Positions 8,794 through 17,937 of a stretch of DNA of 25,496 bases are shown here, one piece after another (the first letter of the stretch is position 1; every line of letters starts with the position of its first letter). This DNA is from Lingula anatina. Taxonomy: Eukaryota > Brachiopoda > Lingulata > Lingulida > Lingulidae. The position numbers and the translations under genes are program-made. The DNA lies in the NCBI RefSeq assembly GCF_001039355.2, contig NW_019773803.1, positions 1 through 25,496 on the forward strand. The letters are read 5' to 3'. The notes beneath the pieces were generated by a model, which was not told the origin of the DNA, searched no databases, and saw nothing but the letters and a program-made list of their open reading frames with translations.

Positions 8794-9566
8794 AGCTTTG
8801 TGCTTCTTCTTAAATGTTCCCAAGGTTTAGGTGGACCAAACTGCCACAGTGACGGTGAAGTTTTTAATTGGCCTATATCACATGATATGAAGTGTCGATT
8901 GCCGGACCCATGGAGAAAGCCAAATATGAACAACAAGAGCCCATTAGGCCGATAAATATTAATGTCTTTATTCATCTCATCACGTAAGAATATGTCACAT
9001 AATTGTGAAATCGATTTTTTACTGTGCAGACACAGTTAGATTGCCTGTATATGAATGTAAGAGTAATCATAGAAGACATTGACCCAGAAAAATGTTTTCA
9101 TACATTAAACATGTATCTCCATTATAACACAGTGAATATACACAAATGAAGGTCCAAGCTTTCATGCTGCAGTGAATAATTGAGATGGCTGTGCAATAAA
9201 TAAAGCTATGGGTTTCAGGATTTGGAAACAATACATAATTTTCTTTCCGATGGTGACTTGGTATTAGAAATGACCGGATAAAATTATTTATTTGTCAACA
9301 AGATTAGATCACTACTTATTAATTAAGTAAAATTTTAAGTTATTCTACTGAAATGCGATCAGTAATTTTGCATTGCCAGTATGTCTTAGAAAAATATTTT
9401 ATATGCAATTTGTTTCTGTCATATTTTTAGAAAAAATATTTATTGACATATGCACTATATATATATTTTTTTTTCTTTAATTATATTTTATGAAAGCAAA
9501 GCATAATGATATAGAGAAAAATATCAAACTCTTAGGAAAATAACTTCAAATGCAATTTGCTGGATG

Positions 9567-9600
<34 letters not shown>

Positions 9601-10216
9601 CATGTTGCAATTGTCACGAATGTTCTCGACTATTCTTTCAATAAATAGGTATATTAAACTTTAAATATTAAACTATAATCTTATCAGGCGTTAGAGTAAA
9701 ATATTTTTATGGAACTGGAAAACAAGCTTGTTAAATGTTAACCATACAAATAATTATTGAAACCAGCATTAGCATCTTACCTTAGAACAAACATGCACGC
9801 GATAATACTTGTGATAAGTAGAAGAAAAGTGAAATACCTTGGTCCTGAATTCCCCAGTTGATATGTCTACATCAATCTGCTGCGTTTTATGCATTTAATC
9901 TTGAAGGAATTTGTTCGTTTGTTAAACTGAGGTAAAAACAAGGAAAATATGTATTACGATTTTTAAAACAGTTTACTCGCCATTGTTTTTGTTTTTTATT
10001 ATTATTCAGGTTGTCTAATTATCTTCGTTTAATTTAAGTCTATTGTGATACAAATTAACGGGTTTTAAAATAGTTTCACAATGTTGTGGTGGACATTCTA
10101 CATTCAGTGATTACATCGGACTTTTTTTTACAAGTGTCACTATTCAGGCCAATATGATACATTTATACCGATACTCCCCACCACCACCGCAAACAGACGC
10201 ACACACACAAAAATCA
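8794..10216. other. AT-rich intergenic stretch with poly-T tract
   Basis: No gene recognised. It contains CAACAAGAGCCCATTAGGCC near 8930-8950, which resembles a motif common in molluscan interspersed repeats (weak recollection), a TA-rich patch at about 9457-9470, a 29-nt T run at 9567-9595 and a CA-rich patch at about 10199-10210. Confidence 0.5.
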
Positions 10217-10368
10217 TTTATTGGATTATATTTCACGTCTTCTCTGCCGTTCACCTCTATGTTAAAATGACCATTCAGCTTCGCTTCTATCACCATTTGA
10301 CGTCACACTTCCGGCACAATTCTGACCGATGCTGATCTTCTCCGGTACCCTTTATTGGATTATATTTC
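10217..10368. repeat. 18-bp direct repeats flanking a 116-bp segment
   Basis: TTTATTGGATTATATTTC occurs at 10217-10234 and again at 10351-10368. The enclosed segment is less AT-rich than its surroundings and contains TGACGTCA (CRE consensus) next to CACTTCCGGC (ETS-like). It could be an insertion with a long target duplication or a chance/slippage duplication. Promoter activity is not established. Confidence 0.4.
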
Positions 10369-10920
10369 CAGAAATTGTTTTTTATATCTTTCAGAGAATG
10401 GTGTTAACATTGTTGTATGCCATTATGACCCTCTGTCTGCAAACTCCAGTTAATTGAAGTCATGTAATAATGAAAATCACGAAATTCATTTTTTAAGACC
10501 CAAATTTCGACCGTGCCCCTAATATAACGTACTTGTACTACGTATATGATTTTTAGCCTAGAAAAGTGCTCACATTACGTCAAGCTGCTTCCAGGCGCAC
10601 TGATGCACGCTATTTAACTCACTCACGTGCATACCCATCAGCCTACACCTGCTTCCCCGTGCCCTGTTGACGCACCGGAATGTCGTACACAATACTTGCA
10701 GCTGCGTCGAATACTTTAGCATACAACAACACAAAGATTTTAAAAGTTATTATGTCAATACTGTTGTGTGCTTTTCATTCAGCTGCTCCATTCAGTAAGT
10801 TTATCTAAGTGAGTTTACCTAAGTTTATCTAACAATACTTAGCAAGTGACCTGTAGGTGAAAAGGAACGAAATAAAGACTTAATGCTGCGGCAATGGAAT
10901 GTTATATTCACCAATCGAAG

Positions 10921-10950
<30 letters not shown>
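10921..10950 (+). repeat. Poly-A tract, 30 nt
   Basis: Uninterrupted A run. It could be the tail of a plus-strand retroposon or slippage. No retroposon body was recognised on its left. Confidence 0.9.
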
Positions 10951-10951
<1 letters not shown>

Positions 10952-11254
10952 GATGACTGCGCGACACTGCACCACACCTGCATTTATGTCAATAACAACT
11001 ATCGACGGGCGCTATTTTGTCCGCCTAACCTGAGAAAAATCTTGACGGAAATCAATGACGAAAGTCATTTTAGACTAAATATAAAAGAAAACCTATTCTG
11101 GGAAAGTGTAAGTCAAAATACCACTGAGCGAGAATTCACCGCACAAAGAAACTTACTGACATTGTTTGATCTGTTGAGTAGAGACGACCTTGCTTCAATG
11201 AAGACTTTTCAAGGGTTAGGTGTGAAATTAACCGCTGAAATTTTGATGTTTTAG
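10951..11254 (+). CDS. Unrecognised ORF (about 100 codons)
   Basis: The frame is open from 10883 to TAG at 11252-11254, but its first part translates a 30-nt poly-A run into lysines, and the ATG at 10883 is probably not a real start. The remainder has no run of low complexity and a balanced amino-acid mix (LRKILTEINDESHF; LLTLFDLLSRDDLASMKTF). The pattern of leucines in LLTLFDLLSRDDL loosely recalls a helix pair of death-fold domains, a weak impression that is not a family call. No convincing splice acceptor precedes it. It could be an exon, a retroposed fragment behind a poly-A tract, or a chance ORF. Confidence 0.2.
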
Positions 11255-11447
11255 AGGTACAGTATGAGACGTAAAAGATGATATTACAAGCCCACATTTT
11301 ATAATATTCTTATTTCGAACTTCAATTTAAATATCGCTAACGTATAATCATCCAATAAAAACTCAACTATAATCGAGATCACCGCATGTTCCCTGAAAGT
11401 CACTGAGCGAGGCTTGTGCGGAAACTATGCAATGCCATAGGGACCAT

Positions 11448-11500
11448 TCCCACAGATATTTGGATCGATCCATCTCCCCGTGGAGTCTCACTAAATTGCT
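11448..11500 (-). repeat. Copy of GATCGATC repeat family (minus)
   Basis: The reverse complement reads AATTTAGTGAGACTCC, then GGGGAGATGGATCGATCC and ends near TGTGGGA. It matches the order of motifs at 14213-14270 (TTTAGCGAGAAACC, GGAGATGGAGCGATCC, TTGGGAA). Boundaries are approximate. Confidence 0.5.
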
Positions 11501-11515
11501 ATTACATGGCGAACC

Positions 11516-12268
11516 TTTCGAGATACGGAGCCCTGGTTATTGACAACATCACCTGATTTTGCTGCGTGACAATAGATAACTTATCAAACTATATGTCATT
11601 GTGTACAACTGCACTGATAGCAGAGGTAGAGTGTGGCAGTCAGTGATGGTGGGAGGGGGGCGTTTTACCCACTTAGCCGTTAAAATCAGCCAGGTCCCGT
11701 CGTACATGTATATGGGATTTCAACCAAACCACAAATAAATGACAAAAATGTTCTGATAGCAGCATTTTAGCTACAGCTCCCATATATCTCTTCCTTTCTT
11801 CCTCTTTGAATATAGACATATAAGCCTACACATGAATCATACAGCCTGTGGTCCAACACCGTATCTATAATTATCTGTAAATAATTACTCGTAAAACCAC
11901 GTTTGTTAAATTGTTAAATTACTACAGTGTATCATGCACAATCTCAAGAAATATATTTTAAAGCAAAATTGTTAATTACCTTTATGTAGCCAAATGTTCA
12001 CAAGCACAACGAAGCTCTGTTTTTGCTCCAAATTAAGTAGGATAAGTCCATATGACTGAAATTGTCATTTATTAATGACGAAAACTAATAAGATACAAAG
12101 TTACAAAACTGGGGAGATAATAAACATCCCCCAAACTATATAAGTGCTAAATATAAAAATAATAAAGTATGTTAATGAAATGTAACCAGGATTAATTATG
12201 AAAAATATGAGAAATCACAACAGCTATAGGAGCAAAAAGTTGGCGCAAATGAAAATAAAAGGCCAATA
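11516..12268. other. Intergenic, nothing recognised
   Basis: AT-rich sequence without a convincing ORF, RNA or repeat. A G-run (GGGAGGGGGGCG) lies near 11650. Confidence 0.55.
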
Positions 12269-12383
12269 AGGCAAACAGTTAAAAAACCTGGGAAATACAC
12301 CCAGAACCTAGTATACCAGATACCACCACAGGGTTCTCACTACTAGGCAAACAGTTAAAAACGTGGGAAGTACACCCAGAACA
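12269..12383 (+). repeat. Two-copy direct repeat, period 76
   Basis: AGGCAAACAGTTAAAAA followed by a TGGGAARTACACCCAGAAC motif occurs at 12269-12305 and 12345-12382. Confidence 0.65.
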
Positions 12384-12767
12384 AAGAGCATAAAAACTCC
12401 AAAATGCATATCGCCTAGTCGACCAGAAACCCCTAATAATACTCCACCTGGTAATGCGGACACGGAGACAATCGGAAATAGGATATGAATAGATTACGGC
12501 ATGTCAATGACAGCCAGGAAATAGGAAATATGAAAACTGCAAAAACACCTGGCCCGATAGGAATATAAACATAAATAAAATAGATGCACACAAAAGAAAA
12601 AAAAAATAACATGATGAGTGACACCTAAACAAAATAGGTAACAACTGTAGTTGCATAACACAACAATTATAAATGTATTGATAAGAACACGTGAAAAAAA
12701 GGGGGGAAATGAAAACAAATACTAGCCTGTGTGTGATCCAAAACTTGAAGTCATCCCGTAAAAGGAA

Positions 12768-12995
12768 ACAGCCGTCGCCGAAACTTGAATAACAAATACT
12801 GGTGACTGGAGAAAAGTGAATATTGTCCAAATAAAATAAAGTCACCAAGTAACAAATAACCGTCAACAGCCGTCGCTGAATCTTGAATACCAAAACTGGT
12901 GGCTGGGGAAAACTGAATAATCCGAAGAAAATAGTCACCAAGTAACAAATAGTCGTCCCCAAATCTTGAAACCACAAAAGTGATGACTGGTAACC
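12768..12995 (+). repeat. Degenerate tandem repeat, unit about 90-100 bp
   Basis: ACAGCCGTCGCYGAA with CTTGAATA recurs at 12768 and 12866, with a third weaker copy beginning about 12951 (GTCGTCCCCAAATCTTGAA). Each is followed by CTGGTGRCTGG-like text and GTCACCAAGTAACAAATA (12841 and 12934). The long minus-strand ORF over this region (12504-13004) is a by-product of the repeat and has no domain. Confidence 0.65.
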
Positions 12996-13019
12996 AGTGT
13001 ACAAATAACAATAAAGAAA

Positions 13020-13472
13020 CGTAAGTAATAATACAGTGTAGCTGCTAAAACTGCGGGTAAATATATCCGCAGCTACAAAGCTGAATGACTTCTCACTGAA
13101 TGCAGCTCGATGGAATTAATCTCCAAAACATCTTTCATAGAATATACTTGTGTGTGCCTTGATACACAGCAGCTAAGACATTCCTTAACCCTGGACATCT
13201 GTTAACACCTTGTCTTGGTCAACTACTTAAGGTCAAAATGTGCAGACACAAGACCCAAACAAAACGTTGATGTATTACCAAAAAGTTAATAGCACCACTA
13301 AAACAAACCATTTGCTACATAAATACAATTAATTCTCTTAATTGTAGTTTGGTAGTTGGATCATAAATGAAAATTATCAAACTCAAGCTGAAATATTTTA
13401 GGTTACGGTCAACCTGGGCGAAGGCCTTCATCAGACTGATGTGAGTAGATGTTGACACTCACTGACCACTAC
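13020..13472. other. Intergenic, nothing recognised
   Basis: No coding motif. An inverted pair of short AATTAA-containing words near 13328-13345 (AATTAATTCTCTTAATT) is the only local symmetry noted. Confidence 0.5.
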
Positions 13473-13746
13473 TTGGTATAGCGGCCAGGACCCTCTTACA
13501 CCCTGTAAATGTCAGGTAGAACGATCCCCCGTTTCTATTCATGGGTGGCAGGTGACGGATGATGTTGATAGCCTATCGTATCTTACGCGGTATGTCGGAT
13601 AACTCGGATTCAAGGATATTGGTTTAATTCCAATCAATGTTATGGCCTGTCTCTATTACATGTTCAGAAATGACAGAGCTGGTATTGCCTACAGTCAGTG
13701 TCACTGATATATGACATTTACGAGAGGGTCCTGGCCGCTTTACCAC
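13473..13746. repeat. Inverted repeat, about 274 bp overall
   Basis: The left arm TGGTATAGCGGCCAGGACCC (from 13474) with TCTTACACCCTGTAAATGTCA pairs with the right arm ATGACATTTACGAGAGGGTC and CTGGCCGCTTTACCA (13711-13746). The arms are about 35-40 bp and the loop about 195 bp. It looks like a small foldback or MITE. A GATCGATC-family copy starts nine bases after the right arm. Confidence 0.6.
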
Positions 13747-13754
13747 CTAGCAGT

Positions 13755-13846
13755 CAGACATCTAAGCCGCTTAAGATGAAAGCAACTTAGCGAGGAATTC
13801 CTTGGGGACGGATCGATCCTGTTAGATCGATCAAGGCATGGGAACC
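13755..13846 (+). repeat. Copy of GATCGATC repeat family (plus)
   Basis: It starts CAGACATCTAAGCCGCT, continues ACTTAGCGAG and GGGGACGGATCGATCCTGTT, and ends AGATCGATC with GGGAACC. The same words in the same order occur at 14184-14275. Confidence 0.65.
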
Positions 13847-14183
13847 CAGTCTTAAACAGGCTGTTACTATGACTAATTGAAAAACAGCTGATGGAATTCT
13901 TGAAACATTGAAAAACCTTAAATTAAAATTTAATAAATTACTAACTTAACGATTTCACTTTTCCATATAATTTTGTGTGGTCAAAGTATTTCGCCTTGTT
14001 AACCATAAATCCTAAGCAAAGGGACCTTTCCCAGACCCTATCATACTTACTGTGGATCGACAAAATCTCCAAATGGATTCTTGCTGAATTGCAATCAACT
14101 TAAGCAGTATAGCCGTATGGCATTCCTACTGAAACTCTTAGGGGGTAATAAAAACGATCGTTTAGAAGCTTCAGTTGGCGTGC

Positions 14184-14275
14184 CAGACATCTAAGCCGCT
14201 AAGGCTAAAAGTGATTTAGCGAGAAACCCTTTGGAGATGGAGCGATCCTGTTTGATCGATTTAGGTTTGGGAACC
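14184..14275 (+). repeat. Copy of GATCGATC repeat family (plus)
   Basis: CAGACATCTAAGCCGCTAAG, then TTTAGCGAGAAACCC, GGAGATGGAGCGATCCTGTT, TGATCGAT and TTGGGAACC. It is the same length as the copy at 13755-13846. The two are about 430 bp apart in direct orientation. Confidence 0.65.
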
Positions 14276-14293
14276 TTTAATTTAATCTTTCAG

Positions 14294-14317
14294 TTTTTTT
14301 TTTTTTTTTTTTTTTTT
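14294..14317 (+). repeat. Poly-T tract, 24 nt
   Basis: Uninterrupted T run 18 bp after the second GATCGATC-family copy, perhaps a tail of that element read on the minus strand. Confidence 0.85.
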
Positions 14318-15470
14318 CTATATGACTAACCAAAATTTTGAAACGTATACAATATACCATATCGGTAATAATCATGTGTACATTTATACCATATACCAGT
14401 TGAATATCACACGCTTAATTTAGTGTTAAATTACAATAGACGAATGTGACAATTAAAGGGTAGGTAAACGCATATAGTATTTATAGAAAATAAATAAGAA
14501 AGAGAAAGAGGTAGGTAAACGATTGCCAGCGGAATATGTTGACTGGCTTAATCCCCCAGTCGACTAGGTTGGCACTCCTCTTTGGAGTACTTAAATAAAC
14601 GACCTGTCTCTTGTGGCGAACTGTCTATTTGATCACTAGATTTTAGTTTCACGAGCACGTTGAACCAGTGTCAGTTGTTATTTCATTTAATTTGCTGTGT
14701 CGCGTGGTCAACAATTGAACGAAATACCGTATTATATTATATACCGTATATTATACCGTATTATATGGTCTCCTTTGTATTCATGAAAATGTGAGATTTT
14801 ACAGTATATGCTCTCCTTGCGCGATTGTAGGTACCGGTAAACAAATTAAATGCGCTGTAATTACTGTTTTTTAGATGTTATTTGTAATAAAATCCAAGAC
14901 GAGAAAAATACGGGTTATTTAATGTAAATCCTCAAAACGCTTGAAATAGATAACAAACCTGTCGTTTCGTATTGCCAGCATGCGGCGAGGTCATTATGAA
15001 GAAACCAATAAGGAACAGAGCTAATTTTTGTCTTGTACCACTCCCAGCCCTGTTTATCAAGTCAAAAGAAAGGATGAGATGCTCGATGTTTGATAACGAT
15101 ATCAAAACTGGTATTTACAATCAATTTTACGGGAAGAGTACCGTACGTCATTAATGGAGATATATGTAATAATGGTTATTGAGGCCCTAGAAAAATCAGG
15201 CAACGTAGATCTACATAGCCTTATGCTAAAGAAAATTGATACGTTGGTTAATAAGCGGCCACTGTAATATCGATTGATGAATTTCATTTTCATTTTAATA
15301 TATTTCAAATATGGTTATTGAGCATAATGTAACTATGTGTAAATATGCACTCGTCACTCGTCTTGTCTTGTGACTTGCTGTGACTCTGACGCCCTCTAAT
15401 TATTCCTTTGTCTGTTCCTTTGTCTATGTCCCTTTTGTTCTGTCTTCCCGCGTCTTTGTCATGTTACTTC
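14318..15470. other. Intergenic, small repeats only
   Basis: GGTAGGTAAACG occurs twice (about 14459 and 14510). ATACCGTATTATAT-like words repeat at about 14722-14766. Short ORFs (14972-15154 and 15102-15308, opposite strands) have no recognisable domain. Confidence 0.5.
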
Positions 15471-15474
15471 ACAT

Positions 15475-15550
15475 TATAAAAGGCATTGGCGCCGTATTTT
15501 CAAATAGTGCTGAAGTTGCTGTTCGTCTGTCTGTTTCTATGTGGTAAGTT
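15475..15550 (+). promoter_or_regulatory. Candidate TATA promoter and first splice donor of the downstream IAP gene
   Basis: TATAAAAG at 15475-15482 is followed 27 nt later by TTTTCAAATA, an initiator-like start around 15502, and then by a strong donor GTAAGT at 15544-15549 (a second, GTAAGT, lies at 15611-15616). The upstream 100 bp is pyrimidine-rich and less AT-rich. The spacing fits a transcribed non-coding first exon of about 42 nt. Linking it to the IAP gene, whose first coding exon is 1.5 kb away, is inference. Confidence 0.45.
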
Positions 15551-15616
15551 GGATGTCATCTAGTTAATTCTAGTTATATTTTATCTTGTCTTTTTCAACT
15601 CAATTCTATGGTAAGT

Positions 15617-16851
15617 CAGCCTTGAAATTAAAAAAAAAAAAATACTGTTCATTCAAATGGGTATGTCAAATCCAACGTGTAGGTGATTTGAAAGCAAAAT
15701 AACAACGTCAAAGAATTCACTGCCGTCAATTGTATAATTTTTCCGCATAAGACACCAATAGACATACCCAATACATTTTCGATTTGAAAAAAATATGAAT
15801 GATAAAAAATTCCAACAACTTAGGATAGGGCGCGCTTCCGGCATGTTAGCCAAGTTATCATATGGTAGTCAAATTCAGTCAAATTCGAAATCAAATTCCA
15901 TTTAGGTGAGAAAAAATCGAATAAATGCATGCCATTTGTCTAATTGTTAACGGTTTGATCCAGGACGGATAGTAACCTACATACGTAGGACAAACTTAGG
16001 CATATAATAGTCCGCTAACTACCATCATCTGGCGCCATTTTCTACTTGCCTATATGATTCATATAAAACTTCCTTTTAGCTCGTTTTCAATAAATACCCA
16101 TGAGGTTTAGAATATTCATGAATTGACAGACCGAAAACCTCCGCTTTTATATTATATTTCAGACAATGCAGAGAATGGTTTCTTAGTGACCGCTGCCATG
16201 GAAACAGCAAAGACATACACCGACTCCGACCAAAGGAATTTTTTTTTACATAAGCATTCTGCCTGTAGAACATGCCTTGTAGGTCTTGTAAGATGTTCTT
16301 CAGAAAGAACTTAAAACAAACTATCCCAATTTATTTGACCTCAGCACGGGGTTGTTAAATGGGGTGCTTGGTGATAGAACTGTCGAGACTGTGCTGTTTA
16401 GATTATCACCAAAACCTTTAATCGCCACCAACGGGAACAGCTGTATCCCGCTGGAAACCCCTCCACATCAGTAACTGTTGGTGATTTAGACCTCACACTG
16501 ACTGTGCTTTTGTTGACGAACATCACCTCGTTGAACCCTTGTCCTCGGTTGAATGCATTAGACAACCCCCGTGGTATCAGCAGTATACTGATTACATTAA
16601 ATTCAATCAAAGGTGGAAAGGGTTGGAGAATATGCTTGTCAGAAAACTTGGAAAGCAAGAACGAGAAGACTTCTTGTCATCGTACATACCAGTCAGATCA
16701 CACATTGCTATCAAAAGTGAGTGCACAAGAGAACACAGTAACAATTGATCCGGAATTTGATCGTCATACACTGACGTCATCAGTGCAGAATAGAGTTGTG
16801 GCAGTTTTAATCAGGACAGAATACAACAGAAAGAAGAGATGCAATATAAAT
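15617..16851. other. Probable 5' intron or untranslated region of the IAP gene, with unassigned ORFs
   Basis: Overlapping plus-strand ORFs (16123-16314, 16504-16908, 16539-16748) and a minus-strand ORF (16398-16658) share the same bases, so at most one can be real. I recognise no domain in any of them. An acceptor-like TATATTTCAG ends at 16162. A CRE-containing palindrome lies at 16769-16785. Confidence 0.4.
16769..16785. promoter_or_regulatory. CRE-like palindrome
   Basis: CACTGACGTCATCAGTG contains the full CRE/ATF site TGACGTCA (16772-16779) inside an imperfect palindrome, about 260 nt before the first coding exon. Binding is not demonstrated. Confidence 0.3.
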
Positions 16852-17937
16852 GTACGAAAGATAATGCAGAGGAGAAGGACGATCCCGTTATCTATAGCCA
16901 AGTTTTAGCTTATCTTCACAAGGGTTTGTTTCGGTATTCAACGAGCTTCGTCCAGGAGGGACAAACATGCTTTTATATACAGCACATCTTCACTAGTATT
17001 GTCAATCGGCACAAGGCCCACCCGTTCGTATGATGGAAGAATACTGCTATGAAGCAGTCCGACTGTCCAGTTTTAAAGACTTACCCAAATCAGTCCCGGT
17101 ACCATCAACGCGACTTGCACGGTCAGGGTTCTATTACACTGGCAACAGTGATGAGGTAGCATGTTTTAGCTGTGGAGGGAGACTTAAGGAGTGGACCTAT
17201 GGAGACAATCCATTTGTGCGACATAGTAATTTGTTCCCAGATTGCCCACTTATGAAAGGGACTGAGACAAAGAATGTTCCCCTGTTCCAAACAGATGATG
17301 CTATTTCTAATGGCAACATTGGCACCAATGATGATCCTTTCCCAAACTTAGCAAGGTCTTCACCACGTGACCATGGTGGTAATGCGTCCTTACTACTGTC
17401 AAACCAACAGGCACTATCCAGGTCACTGGGCATCAGTTCACTAGAAGTCGCCGTCCCGCAGATCACTCATGCCGGGGTTGCCAGTGGTGTACTCTCTAAG
17501 GAGAACACAGCTGCACCCTTAACTCCACCAAATATATCTCATCTGCCTACATGCATCCCTTCATGGATGAGAAATGAGTCTGACCGCCTAGCAACTTTCG
17601 TCAGCTGGCCCAGTGGAGCAAGTGTCCTACCCAGAGACTTGGCAAGAGCTGGTTTCTTCTATTTGGGCACGGAGGACCGGGTACAATGTGCCTTCTGTGA
17701 GGGGGTATTAAGGAATTGGGAACTAGGTATGATTACTTTTTATCGCTATGAACGTGATTCTATATATCCTTGCCTGTGCTGTGTAAATGGATTAAGCAGG
17801 AAAAGGGCCACTTATATGTATGGATATGAACATTCCGAAATTTATCAAAACAACCAATGCTCTAAACCTTTAAAACTGATGCAATATTGTCATGACAGAT
17901 TAGTTTTATACATTGATTTGTAACTTAAGTGCTGATT
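16852..17937 (+). repeat. First copy of duplicated block containing the BIR1-BIR2 exon
   Basis: This 1086-bp block starts GTACGAAAGATAATGCAGAG and ends GTAACTTAAGTGCTGATT at the N (17938). It matches 17939-19039 throughout, with scattered substitutions, a 24-bp stretch missing in this copy (after ATCAC at about 17466) and 9 bp extra in the intron. It holds the tail of the 5' region, an acceptor (TTTTATATACAG, ending 16982), the ATG codons and the first coding exon. Confidence 0.9.
17030..17726 (+). CDS. IAP coding exon 1, copy A: BIR1, linker, first half of BIR2
   Basis: Tandem ATG codons at 17030 and 17033 open the frame 47 nt after an acceptor. I start at the first; the second is equally likely. 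BIR1 spans about residues 11-78 ([19 protein letters not shown] and RHSNLFPDC). A linker of about 105 residues rich in Ser, Pro, Asn and Thr leads to BIR2 ([11 protein letters not shown] onward to [15 protein letters not shown]). The exon ends CTAG before GTATGA; the frame continues to 17923 in the intron, which is not coding. In this copy the residue before [10 protein letters not shown] is Leu rather than Arg. Confidence 0.85.

Noticed and set aside
12768-12995. Repeats with spacing suggestive of a CRISPR array
   Set aside because: The units are 90-100 bp and degenerate with no constant repeat and unique spacers; the window is eukaryotic.
12433-13011. Long overlapping minus-strand ORFs, up to 166 codons
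   Set aside because: They cover a degenerate tandem repeat, are rich in Phe, Tyr, Leu and Ile as expected from AT-rich DNA, and show no domain or splice support.
12413-14560. Shared CCTAGTCGAC/CCAGTCGACTAGG words as a repeat family
   Set aside because: The match is short, centred on a palindromic restriction-type hexamer, and does not extend.
16504-16908. 134-codon ORF ahead of the IAP start
   Set aside because: It overlaps two other ORFs on both strands, has no recognisable domain and probably lies in 5' intron or UTR; not supported as a gene.
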